A model generated the notes under the pieces. That model ran no database searches, was not told the origin of the DNA, and saw only the letters and a program-made list of their open reading frames with translations. Made by a program: the position numbers and the translations under genes. A DNA stretch of 64,000 bases, from contig CM072861.1 of the NCBI GenBank assembly GCA_036937835.1, positions 20,016,001-20,080,000 on the forward strand, given 5' to 3'. This stretch comes from Pampus argenteus. Lineage: Eukaryota; Chordata; Actinopteri; Scombriformes; Stromateidae. Of this stretch, positions 1 to 8,665 are shown in pieces. Within the stretch, counting starts at the first letter, position 1, and every line of letters starts with the position of its first letter.

Positions 1-437
1 AAGAGGTCAGACGGGGAAGAAACATGAGCGGACGACAGAAACTTTCAGGTTAGATACATTTATTCAGAAGAGAAAACAAAAGTTAAGCAGTAAAGTTATT
101 ACAACAAAAAAAAAAAATGTTTTTGTTCACATTCACGGCTGTAAACAGTCGGACTTCCTGTTTCTACTTTGTCTCAGTTTTCCAGTGAAATGAGGGATTA
201 TTACCACATATATCAAACTAGCATTTCAGATGCACTCATTTTTACCTCTAAAACGTCGCTCAGATAAATAAGCCTAAGCAATATTGACTCGGTGAGTACA
301 ATGTTGTTTGTAGAAATAATGGCCCGATCTAGAAACTAAGACCCAGGTTGTAAGAAGCGTTTAAAATGACAGTAAGAGTAAACTGGTGAATGTGCTATAT
401 TAATGAAAAAGACCAGATCAATGTTTCTCGTGTTTAG
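1..437 (+). other. Intron (and perhaps end of an earlier exon) of the DOK-family gene
   Basis: This non-coding stretch precedes the first recognisable DOK exon. It ends in a plausible splice acceptor, a T-rich tract followed by TTTAG at 433-437. The first 50 bases contain an open frame followed by CAG/GTTAGA near 46-54, which could be the end of an earlier exon. I cannot match that peptide to the DOK linker, so I do not call it. The rest is AT-rich, with an A-run at 108-117. Confidence 0.5.
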
Positions 438-1665
438 ATCTGACCCTCCCTCCAAACCAGTACCAAGTGACTGTCCAGAGCACAGAGGCATCGAGGAGGT
501 GCAAGTTGACCGGGGACTATCTGATCTCCCCAGACAGTGAGGCTGTGTTGTTGCTCGCCATAAAAACCGGCCGCATCATCTACAACTGGCCTTACAGGCT
601 CCTGCGCAAATTTGGAAAAGTTGAGGTAAAATCATGATTAACTCCACCCATTATTTATGCTATCTCCCAAAAATGTCAAACTATTCCTTCAAGATGTGTA
701 TTAATGTGATGTGATTGTAGGGTGGATTCAGCATTGAAGCAGGCCGTCGCTGTGATTCGGGAGAAGGAGTGTTCATCTTCCTGTCCAGGAACGGTTCCCA
801 GATCTTCCAGACTATATCCAGGCAGTGCTCCATAGAAAATAAGCCCTCTGTCCAGCCAGTCAGTGTCCAAAGGAGTTCATTACGTGACCAGCCTCTGCTG
901 CAGTCTTCAACTACCACAACCACTCGAGCTGCTGATTACACTGATTACAGTCCTAAAGATGCAGACACGGAAGATGAGCCTGACAACCACTATTCAACTA
1001 TTAGTAGTGCCTCTGTGTTTAATGTAAAGCAATTGTCTCTTCATCCTGATCTCACTAACAGTAAGGAAGCTTTGGTAGAAGAAAGCAAGGATGAGGATGA
1101 GGGTGAGGATGAAGATGAGGATGAACGGTTTCATTCCCTGGAGGCTGCAAACCTGGATAATGTCATAAATGATGGCATTTATTACAACCTGAGTAGAGCC
1201 ACGCCGCCTATGAGTAGAAAAGATCAGGTCAAGCCTGAAATAGAAAGTTCAGAGTGCATCTATTCAGACTTGAAAATAGTTCAGCCCCTATTAGATCCCC
1301 AGGCGCAGTCTTACTCCTCACCCCCCCTTCCACCTTTGCCTGAGCCACCTCCACCTCCTCCTCCTCCACCTCCTCCTCCTCCTCCCTGTGCCCTGCCCCA
1401 ACCTGCTCCCTACACTCCACCCAAGCACCGATACCAGCGCCAGCCCCCTCCGAGTAACTACACCCAGCCAGGGTACAGTGCACAGACGCAGCCGGAGGAT
1501 GACGTGACGGAGACGGAGGAGGCCATCAGCTCATCTTCAAGTGTTAGCCCCACAGAGACCCCTGGGAGCTTTAAACACAGGCTGGCAGAAATCATTTCTA
1601 AGGACCTTGCAAAGTTCCAGCTACCTTTCCCTCCTGGACTGGGCCCTCCCACATGTCCTCAGTAG
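438..1665 (+). CDS. DOK-family docking protein, C-terminal part (two exons, 5'-partial)
   Basis: Adaptor protein that binds phosphotyrosine motifs through an IRS-type PTB domain and, once phosphorylated itself, recruits SH2 proteins beneath the plasma membrane. Exons are 438-625 and 721-1665, with stop TAG at 1663-1665. The first exon starts with two bases of a split codon and encodes QVTVQSTEASRRC and NWPYRLLRKFG. The second begins GGFSIEAGRRCDSGEG and runs on to IFQTISRQ, the signature end of a DOK PTB domain. The conserved ligand-binding arginines (LLRK, AGRRC) are present. The roughly 270-residue tail has an acidic run (about 1081-1130), tyrosine motifs HYSTI (about 990), YYNL (about 1180, a pYxN Grb2-type site) and IYSDL (1261), and a polyproline run (about 1348-1385). 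I see no YxxPxD RasGAP-type motifs of the kind DOK1/2 carry, which leans towards a DOK3-like member; this is inference. An acceptor at 460/461 is an alternative start for the first exon. Confidence 0.88.
626..720 (+). other. 95-bp intron inside the DOK PTB domain
   Basis: A GT-AG intron. The donor GAG/GTAAAA is at 625/626 and the acceptor GATTGTAG/GG ends at 720. It interrupts the coding frame in phase 0, between the FGKVE and GGFSIEAGRR segments. Removing it restores a continuous PTB domain. Confidence 0.88.
1347..1385 (+). repeat. CCT/CCA trinucleotide repeat encoding polyproline
   Basis: A purine-free run of CCT and CCA codons inside the DOK tail that encodes about 13 consecutive prolines. 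Such tracts are candidate SH3 or WW ligands and are prone to length variation. The repeat stays in frame. Confidence 0.85.
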
Positions 1666-2445
1666 GCCATTAGTGAACAAATAGACTGGAAGGAGCAATT
1701 TAAAAGCATAGATAATCAGGAAGTATAATTAGTTTTAGCTTTTTCTTTCATTTTTGCTTTCTTTTTAAAAAAAAAATCCCTTCCACTGGGGACAGATGTT
1801 CTTACAGTGATCTGTGTTGTATGAAAGATGCACCTGGGATACACTTTATTCTGTGGATTGTTGTTGCGAAAAGAGGATTTAACTTTTGAATGAGCACCTA
1901 ACCGAAGGACTGTTTCATAAAGAAGATGCAGAAGAGAGTCCAAGAACTCTTTGTTTTGGCTTTGTGTTGTATGGGACGCTTGAATCTGTTTGTATAAGTT
2001 TAACCGCAATGTACTTGATGACTGGAAATGTGAAATACACACAAACGATTTAAAACACACACAGATCTATGTCTCAATTATATCTTTATTGTAGAAAAAA
2101 AAGAAAAAAAAACATCCTCATGAAAAAATATCCCATATACATAAATACCAAAAAAATAATAGTTTTTAATTTAGACAAAAATGACACTAAAAATGTCGTC
2201 AGCGATGGTTCAGTTCATATAAAGTGCAAAAACAGGCTGTAAGAGTTCATCGTGGCCTTGAGAGTAAATCCCAGATCTTAGTGGGTGTGTGTTTGAGTTT
2301 TACCTGGACTTTTTTTTTCTTTTCATTTGGCAGAGCAACATCTAAGATATGTCAGGAGAATAGAGTGTATATATGACCAACATTTCTACCAGCTCTTATA
2401 TTTTGGTTCCTCTGACACTTCACAGAAAGTGACAGCTGTCTTCTG
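1666..2445. other. Tail-to-tail interval holding both 3' UTRs
   Basis: The interval of 780 bases separates the stop codons of the convergent DOK and atoh1 genes. I see no coding potential here. No canonical AATAAA was found on the + strand after the DOK stop, so the DOK cleavage site is unclear and may use a variant signal. A/T homopolymers lie at 1768-1776 and 2095-2111. The interval also holds the likely atoh1 poly(A) signal. Confidence 0.7.
2085..2090 (-). terminator. Probable poly(A) signal of the atoh1 gene
   Basis: AATAAA on the minus strand, about 355 bases beyond the atoh1 stop codon. It is the first canonical hexamer I noticed in that direction and gives a plausible 3' UTR length. 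The T-rich stretch beyond it on that strand (complement of the A-run at 2095-2111 lies just inside the transcript) adds little. Confidence 0.6.
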
Positions 2446-3147
2446 CTACTGTCTTCCATTCTGACTTTCTTCCATGTCACTGAGATGAGAAGACTCTCCA
2501 TCACTGCTGTGAGAAGAGGTTGTGGTTTTAGTCACTGTCCCCAGTTCAGATTTAGGTCCAAGTATGATAAGGTGACCCACAGGGTCCCGCTGCTCCCCGG
2601 TCAGATTCGGGGTGTGGATCAAACTCCTCCTGGAGGTCTCGCTGGGACGAGGGCTCCTGCACTCCGGGTGAACCACACCAGACAGCAGCTCAGACAACTC
2701 CGTGATGTATATCTGCGCCATTTGGAGGGTGTCATATTTGGACAGCTTTTTCTCGTTTTCCAGAGACGGGATGACGCTCCTGAGCTCGTCAAACGCTTTG
2801 TTCAGGCCGTGCATCCTCCTCCTCTCCCTGGCGTTGGCTGCGACGCGCCTGTATCTCTGGGGGCCAAAGTGGCTCGTCTTGCCTTCCTCTGCTGCACCGT
2901 CAGATTCTGCCTCGGAGATGCCTGCAGTCGACATGCAGTCCGGAAGTTTACGCATTGGCACAAGTTGCTCCAGTGAGATGTCAGAGTCTGCAGAGCCGTG
3001 CGCGTCCCTCTTGGAGAAAGCACGCATGGAATTAGAAGAAATCCAACTCTTGGAGGTGATGTGGGCCAGGTTGCGCTGCTGCAGCAGAGTGAACTCCTCT
3101 GGGTACTCTGACCAGCTTGATGGCTCTGTTTTTGCAGTAGTCATCAT
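2446..3147 (-). CDS. atoh1c: Atoh1-class atonal bHLH transcription factor (single exon, 233 aa)
   Basis: Proneural activator that heterodimerises with E-proteins and binds CANNTG E-boxes. The class drives hair-cell, cerebellar granule and related fates. The bHLH lies at residues about 98-155: basic region AANARERRRMHGLN, helix 1 KAFDELRSVIP, a short loop, then KLSKYDTLQMAQIYI. This is atonal/Atoh1-type rather than neurogenin, NeuroD or Atoh7. Differences from canonical Atoh1 (HGLNKAF rather than HGLNHAF, SLENEKK in the loop, YITELSELL in helix 2) favour the divergent fish paralogue atoh1c over atoh1a/b; that choice is from memory of the family and needs a tree. The C-terminus is serine/acid rich (SSHSSDGESSHLSDMEE), like the tail of vertebrate Atoh1. 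Start: two consecutive ATGs at 3147 and 3144. The frame stays open upstream to about 3237 but has no ATG there, and a TATA box sits at that point. No intron is needed, as expected for Atoh1. Confidence 0.93.
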   Translation of the reverse strand: MMTTAKTEPSSWSEYPEEFTLLQQRNLAHITSKSWISSNSMRAFSKRDAHGSADSDISLEQLVPMRKLPDCMSTAGISEAESDGAAEEGKTSHFGPQRYRRVAANARERRRMHGLNKAFDELRSVIPSLENEKKLSKYDTLQMAQIYITELSELLSGVVHPECRSPRPSETSRRSLIHTPNLTGEQRDPVGHLIILGPKSELGTVTKTTTSSHSSDGESSHLSDMEESQNGRQ

Positions 3148-3236
3148 TGTAAAGGATGTGGCAATGCACTGCAGGGAAAAGTCACGTAGAAGACTCTTAG
3201 CTGATGCTCTCTGAAGTGGTTTGCACAGAGCCAGCA

Positions 3237-3243
3237 ATTTATA
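3237..3243 (-). promoter_or_regulatory. TATA box of the atoh1 gene
   Basis: The minus strand reads CTTTATAAAT, giving a TATAAAT core about 95 bases upstream of the ATG at 3147. Transcription would be expected to begin about 25-30 bases downstream, near 3213-3218, leaving a short leader of about 65-70 bases. This position supports the ATG at 3147 as the start. Confidence 0.7.
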
Positions 3244-3326
3244 AAGCCACCCCCTCCTTGAGTCACCTTAGTGTCACTCCCAACCCTGCAACAGCTCTGA
3301 CAGCCCGCAGCCTCAGGAGGCAGCAG

Positions 3327-3331
3327 CCAAT
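3327..3331 (+). promoter_or_regulatory. CCAAT box in the atoh1 proximal promoter
   Basis: CCAAT in the context GCAGCCAATCGC, an NF-Y-type site. It lies on the strand opposite the gene, roughly 110 bases upstream of the predicted start of transcription. NF-Y sites work in either orientation. An AACAAT (SOX-like) site is at about 3359, followed by ACAAAG (TCF/LEF-like). Confidence 0.45.
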
Positions 3332-3365
3332 CGCACAACCCCTCTGACCCTGTCAAAGAACAATT

Positions 3366-3960
3366 AGACAAAGCTTTTTTTTCTTCTTCTACTATTGTGC
3401 ATTGTAACTCAATCACGACCTTGTTATTATCTTCACACAGAAGGGTAGCCGAAAGTATTAATCATTCAGGAGCCTGTATGTTTGAGATGAACCTGTTCAG
3501 AATAACAGGTTTGCATCTCTATAATAATTACAGTTTCCCCATTAAAAAAAAGTCTAAAATCTATTATTTTTTAAAGTTTAAAATATTTATAAAAAGTTCA
3601 CATAGTCACATATGGTGGTGTCATCTTCTACCACTGCTGCTAGCTCTCCTGAGCAAAGGAACTGACTTCTTAATTGGGTCTGGCCCTTGAAGGATCTGGC
3701 AGCGCTGCAGTTTGTTCTCAAACAAATAGTAAAAGCTGGACAATCTTTCTGCGGATTATTTGCAGAAGAATAATAAAACGAACAGGTGGGAGGCAAGGCT
3801 TTGAGACACACCTGTCTACAGCAGAGCCATGATAACTGATAAGTTATACCTGAAGGCGATTTATCAATCATTAAAAAAAAAAAAAAAAGAGGATCAAGAC
3901 GTGCAAAAAAGTTCCATCGCTATTGTATGTTAGGGCCTATTAGTATGTTACGTTTAAGAC
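3366..3960. other. AT-rich atoh1 upstream region, no gene
   Basis: No coding signal was seen. There is an AT-rich block at about 3540-3600 and an A-run at 3872-3888. It separates the proximal promoter from the GC-richer block that follows. Confidence 0.6.
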
Positions 3961-4200
3961 TCAAATCAAGGAAGATTAATTAGGCTACAAATTTTGATCA
4001 GTCACGTGGCCCCTGTGCCTATCAGCTGGTGTCCCTTGGCACCTCGCGCAAGCTCCGCGCCTCCGTCAGACCAGTGTCACCCACGTCTCCCATATGCTGC
4101 GGCACAGCTCCGCTTCCACACTGCGCTGTGACACGGCAGCTAATCACTCATTAGGCCATCAATTACAGGAGAGGAGCCGCCTCAGCACCAGCGCAGACCT
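3961..4200. promoter_or_regulatory. Candidate atoh1 enhancer block, about 0.75-1.0 kb upstream
   Basis: A GC- and CpG-richer island in AT-rich surroundings. It contains a CACGTG (about 4004), a CAGCTG E-box (about 4023) and a homeodomain-rich segment, CAGCTAATCACTCATTAGG followed by CATCAATTAC (about 4137-4167). Atoh1 genes in other vertebrates are autoregulated through E-box enhancers close to the gene. Calling this one is inference from composition and motifs only. Confidence 0.35.
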
Positions 4201-4205
4201 GAGAT

Positions 4206-4233
4206 GTTGTGATGATGATGATGGTGATGATGG
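4206..4233 (+). repeat. GAT/GGT trinucleotide repeat
   Basis: An imperfect (GAT)n tract with interspersed GGT units, immediately beside the candidate enhancer block. Confidence 0.7.
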
Positions 4234-4612
4234 TGACTTTAACATTCAGTGCCTCTCTCTGTGTGTTTTGCGTGACAGTCGTGCTCCAGCACTAGTAAAG
4301 AAAATCACCGTGACCTGCCTCTCCGCCAGCAAGTTTAATGAGGCCTGCATGGTCTTAGCTGAATAAATCGGCACACTCTCCGTTCCGGGGTGTCCATTCT
4401 TTTCTCTTTTTTGGATGGGCTACATGAATATTTCATTCCTTCAGCTCCACTGCCAGCGCAACAGCCTGTAACCCTGCGTGCAGGCTTTAAAAATGCGGCT
4501 ACACTTCCCATCTGGTGCGGGGCGTGAGCGGGGAGTGGCGGGGAGGTGTGAAGAACATTTCTAAGGTCAACTTGTAGTGACCTCCTGCAAGAGAGAGACT
4601 GATGCATCCCAC

Positions 4613-4657
4613 CAGGCAGGCAGGCAGGAGAGGAGGAGGAGGAGGAGGAGGAGGAGA
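4613..4657 (+). repeat. CAGG and GGA simple repeats
   Basis: About four CAGG units followed by nine or so GGA units. The repeat is purine-rich on this strand. It lies just beyond a CATCTG E-box at 4509-4514. Confidence 0.8.
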
Positions 4658-6390
4658 GACAACGGGACTGTCAACTGGCTGCCTTTTTGGCAACTTTTAG
4701 TACTGGTCCAAGCCTGGTTGGGGGCCCTGTATGCAAAAAAAAAACCAGACCCCCCCCTTCCTGCTAAAAGTTAAAGAGTTAACTGTAACCTATTGCTATA
4801 ATTATTGCTGGAGTAGTGGAAGAAGTATCTATATGTTTTACTTTAAATATCACAATGTGAAAATGCTCCATCACTACTACTAGAAGTATAATATTTTCTA
4901 TTGTTGGATTCTTAATACTGTTGCATTGATGTGTAAATGGTGCCGTGATTTTAATGACTTTATATAAGATGTTTTTGTGAGTTTTAAATTTGGAAGAAAA
5001 AACAAAAAACGGACAGTAATTTATGTTGGAAATAGATAATCATAAAGTTATACTTGTGTAAATGTACTTTGCCGCATTCCACCACAGCGGTTAAGTGTTA
5101 AAGTGTTTCAGCAAACAACTGAGAAAATAACGACTCAAGTGTTAAACACTTTAATTTAATAACCTGCTCAGTGTAGTTTTCTTTATTCTCACAGTGCAAA
5201 TAGCCCATAAAACACATGCAAAGGAGGATCTGTTTATGAAGCTGCATCTCTGCGACAGCCTCCTTCTTTACTGTAAGACGCCTCCATTATTACCAGTTCA
5301 TTTCCTGAGAGCCTCATTAGCTGTTGCTCAAGTCTGCACAGGAAGAAAGACTTCCCATCTTTCACATGTTTGTGTAACCGGCAGAGTGTTTGTCTGGGCC
5401 TTGATCCAAGCTGTCTACTAAGTTATCCGCAATATTAGTATTTTCACGTTTCAGTGATGGATTGAACAGACTGCAATCATAACATAACATAATACAACAC
5501 AATAAACCACTACTAAATGCCTTAGCAACCGCTTTGTTGCCAATGGTTTCACAATAAGTCACCGACTTGGCAACCAGGCTGCTATAGACAACCGCAGCTG
5601 CCAGATGACGTTGGTAATGGAGCCTGGCAACAGTCCCAACAGTTTATTCGGACCCTTGACTATTTAAAATCGTACACCCACCCGAAACCACAGCAGCGCC
5701 CACTTGTGTCAACACATTTGTGTCGAGGTTGCTGCAGGGCTGCAAATGAAGTGACACTAACAATTTGTTGCGTCTCCCGATGCTGTAGCTGTATAGCTGT
5801 AACTGATGACCACAAATGCTTCACAGTTTTCAGGTTTTTATCAGTTTTACTCGTGAGCTGATAATGGAGAGAGTGAAAGTGGATCCAATAATATCCCGTG
5901 TCATTGCTCTAATTTCTAGTAAATGAAGCAGGCCTAATAGTGAAATTAAACCAGTCCTCATTTCATTAGGGGAGACCTTAAAACCTCTTCAGTTATCCCC
6001 CCCGGGGGAACCACAGTTGGGGAATCATGGCCCCAAGCAAACTATAATTAATTCAAACCTATTTTTGAAGGCCTTTATAGTTTGAAGTGTTGTGGCTTTT
6101 CTTCTTTGTCTACCCATGCAAGAAAATGACAACACCTTATAATTACAACACATGCATACAGGCTTCAGAAATCATGGTAACACTTTGTTTCTTTGAAAGA
6201 CATTTTTGGTACAAATGAGCCGCTCCATTAGAGATACATATTCATGCTTCATGGAAAACGAAATGGGATTCATTAATTTCAAGTGTTTTAACTGAACACT
6301 GTCTATATTTACTTATATTATAGATTATAGATAAAATTCTCCAGAAACAGCCTAAAAAATTTTTTTTAAAAATCAATGAAACACAGTAAA
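4658..6390. other. Gene-free stretch with a GGCAAC-rich segment
   Basis: No gene was recognised. The sequence is mostly AT-rich. The segment 5520-5635 is unusual in carrying five GCAAC/GTTGC-type half-sites (see findings). A TATTTAAA at about 5662 is TATA-like but has no supported transcript. Confidence 0.6.
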
Positions 6391-6572
6391 CTTCGATTGG
6401 TCGATCAACAGACAATTAATCAGTAACTATTTTGATAATTGATTAATCGTTTTAGTCTTTTTTTAAGAATAAAAATTCAAATAAATAAAAAAAATAACTT
6501 TTTCTGACATTTTATAGACCAAACAACTAATTGATTAATCAAGAAAATCATCAGTAGTTGCAGCCCTAAATC
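6391..6572 (+). mobile_element. AT-rich teleost interspersed repeat, internally deleted
   Basis: It begins with CGATTGGTCGATCAACAG and ATTGATTAATCG-type sequence. It ends TTTCTGACATTTTATAG, then ATTGATTAATCAAG and GTTGCAGCCC. Both ends carry related GATTAATC motifs in opposite orientation, as in a short inverted-repeat non-autonomous DNA element. I recognise this end sequence as common in percomorph genomes. It has no coding capacity and its interior is replaced by an A-rich run. Confidence 0.65.
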
Positions 6573-8404
6573 GCTTTTGATGAATTATTTATTATTATAA
6601 TTCTTCCTCACCACTACACTGTGACTACAGTGAAGCCTTTGCCTTGTGTGACTCCGGTGTTTTAATTAAAGACTCTTTTAATTTCCTAACAATAGAGCGT
6701 TTACATTGTTTTTTCTACACAAGCGTTCACCAGGAACAGTAAACCTCTTGATGTTGAAAGCAGTCTAGTCTGTAATTATCCTCACACACACACACCCGAA
6801 GCTACGGAGGTGGTTCTGGTGGGGCAGACAGAAATCTTAATGCCGGGGTTTCACACTCAAATTAAGACAATTAGTGGCCTCATTAATTTGGGGAAAAGGG
6901 AAGTAATATTCTAGTTAAAGTGACGGTTCATTAAGTCAATGTTATCTGTGGTAGAAGGCTAATTGATGAACTCCCAGAGAAGGACAATAGCTTAATAAGA
7001 AGAGGAGGCGACTTCATGGATACAGTAGCACTAACCTGAAACTTAACGACTTTAGATTATCGCGAGAATACCAACACTGCGCTGCGTTAAGGTGGAGGAA
7101 ATGTCGCGATGTTTGGAATCAAGTCTCCACAGGGGGGGTTTTAAACACGCGTCGCAGGAGATAGACGAAGCCCGCAGGGTCAGCGTGACAGAGACAACAA
7201 AGCAGGTCTTCAAGTCACACCTGCACCACTGATCACAGGTGTTATCAGATATCTATTGTAAAGACACGTGTCTGACAAAAAAAGTGTTATTTAAGTTATT
7301 TTAAGCCTATAGATATAAATAAGAAAACATGCCAGTAATTATACAAGTGCATTTATTTAACTAACTATAGTTACTTTACAGATCAACATTTTCATCTACA
7401 TCAGTTTAATGTATCTGTAATAATTATCAAATTATGTCATATATATATATGTATATATAAATAACTGTATAATACAGGGGTGGATTCAGTGATTTGTCTG
7501 TAACTGATATATTGGCAGAGGTAGAAGATGTGGGGGATTATCCATGAAAAGGAAACCAGGACCTGCTGCTGCAAGCTGCTGCCTGGTGACTTTCCACTAA
7601 AACCAGAGATTATTTTATCTGCAGTACACATGTAGCAACAAGACACTTAATCCAAGACTTAATTCAGGTCCAGAGCTTTTAGAAAGAAAAAATGTGAGCA
7701 ATATTTCCTTAATAAATCAGAAACAAAGACGAGATCACAATCTTAACGAAATAATATATACTAGTAAAACACAATATAATGTAATGTAATATATTAAAGG
7801 GTTATAATTAATACACATTATTTACTGGGTCTAAGGTTAATGTAGTGATAAAGAGATATTTGCTTGGTATTGTATGATGGCTATTATATGAGGATGAGAT
7901 GCAGCCTAACTGGCATCAGCACTTTCCACATCAAGCTGCAATAGTGCATGTTTGTTGGAAATGAAAGCAAGTTACAATAGTGAGTGTTAAAATCACACTC
8001 AGCAAGACACCGCCGAGGAAATTCTGCTCGCTTGCTGTCATTTGCACTGATGGAGTAGTTTTGGAGGTACTGTTCTGTTAGAGACGAGGCTGGGCCCTTC
8101 ACTGTGGCCTTGTTGCCCCAGAAGGAAGCAGGGCCGAGTAAATATTAAAACTAGAGCTTATTTTATTCATACTTTTCAGGCCATTGTCTCTGGTGAGGAT
8201 CAGCACCATTTTACTTTGAGGAAACGGTGGGTCCCGATCGTTTTTGATGACGACACCCAGCTGCACAGCCTGGTAGATCACAGGAACTGAAATGAACTGT
8301 GGAAGTGTTGTTTATTAGATTATTAATACTGAAGCATCGACGTTAGAGCAGCATGTTACTGTTGTAGCTGCTGGAGGCGGAGCAAGTTTGAATTACATTA
8401 TGTA
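6573..8404. other. Gene-free stretch, partly non-repetitive
   Basis: No gene was seen. 6830-7020 is unique-looking sequence with several TAATT/ATTAG homeodomain-type sites. 7045-7190 is CpG-dense (two TCGCGA palindromes). 7439-7459 is a short TA microsatellite. The rest is AT-rich. Confidence 0.55.
7045..7190. promoter_or_regulatory. Small CpG-dense patch
   Basis: Roughly 14 CpG dinucleotides lie in about 145 bases, including TCGCGA at about 7060 and again at about 7103 and CACGCGTCGC at about 7147, in a region otherwise poor in CpG. The form suggests an unmethylated regulatory island. No transcript or ORF is evident. Confidence 0.35.
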
Positions 8405-8665
8405 CAGTGGTTCCCAACCTAGAGGTTGGGCCCCTCCAAAGCGTCACCAGATAAATCTAAGGGGGCATTGATGTGATTAAGTGTCGAGGAAGTTTTTGGA
8501 CTTTTTCCTCTAATCTTTGATATAATATTGGATCATTTGAACATCTGTTGAAATGAAACCATGTGAGACGTTTAGAGAGAAAAATCACTATTTTGTGGAA
8601 CTGTTAAAAACTCACAGACATCTGAAATATGACGTCAAAAGCCAAAAAAAGCTTTGAAACCACTG
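8405..8665 (+). mobile_element. hAT-like MITE with CAGTGGTT termini
   Basis: It starts CAGTGGTTCCCAACC and ends GAAACCACTG, so the termini are inverted (CAGTGGTT with one mismatch further in). The CAGTGGTTCCCAACC end is typical of hAT/Charlie-type non-autonomous elements widespread in fish. At 261 bases it has no transposase. No clear 8-bp target duplication remains, so the copy is old. Confidence 0.75.

Noticed and set aside
1229..1483. Glutamate-rich minus-strand frame opposite the DOK tail
   Set aside because: Produced by the complement of the proline-codon repeat.
2485..3214. Two + strand open frames of 163 and 170 codons across the atoh1 gene
   Set aside because: They are antisense shadows of the atoh1 coding sequence, with no independent domain or start context.
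3148..3237. Upstream extension of the atoh1 frame by 30 codons
   Set aside because: The extension begins at a TTG codon, not ATG. It starts right at the TATA box, which would put it outside or at the very edge of the transcript. The ATG at 3147 fits promoter spacing.
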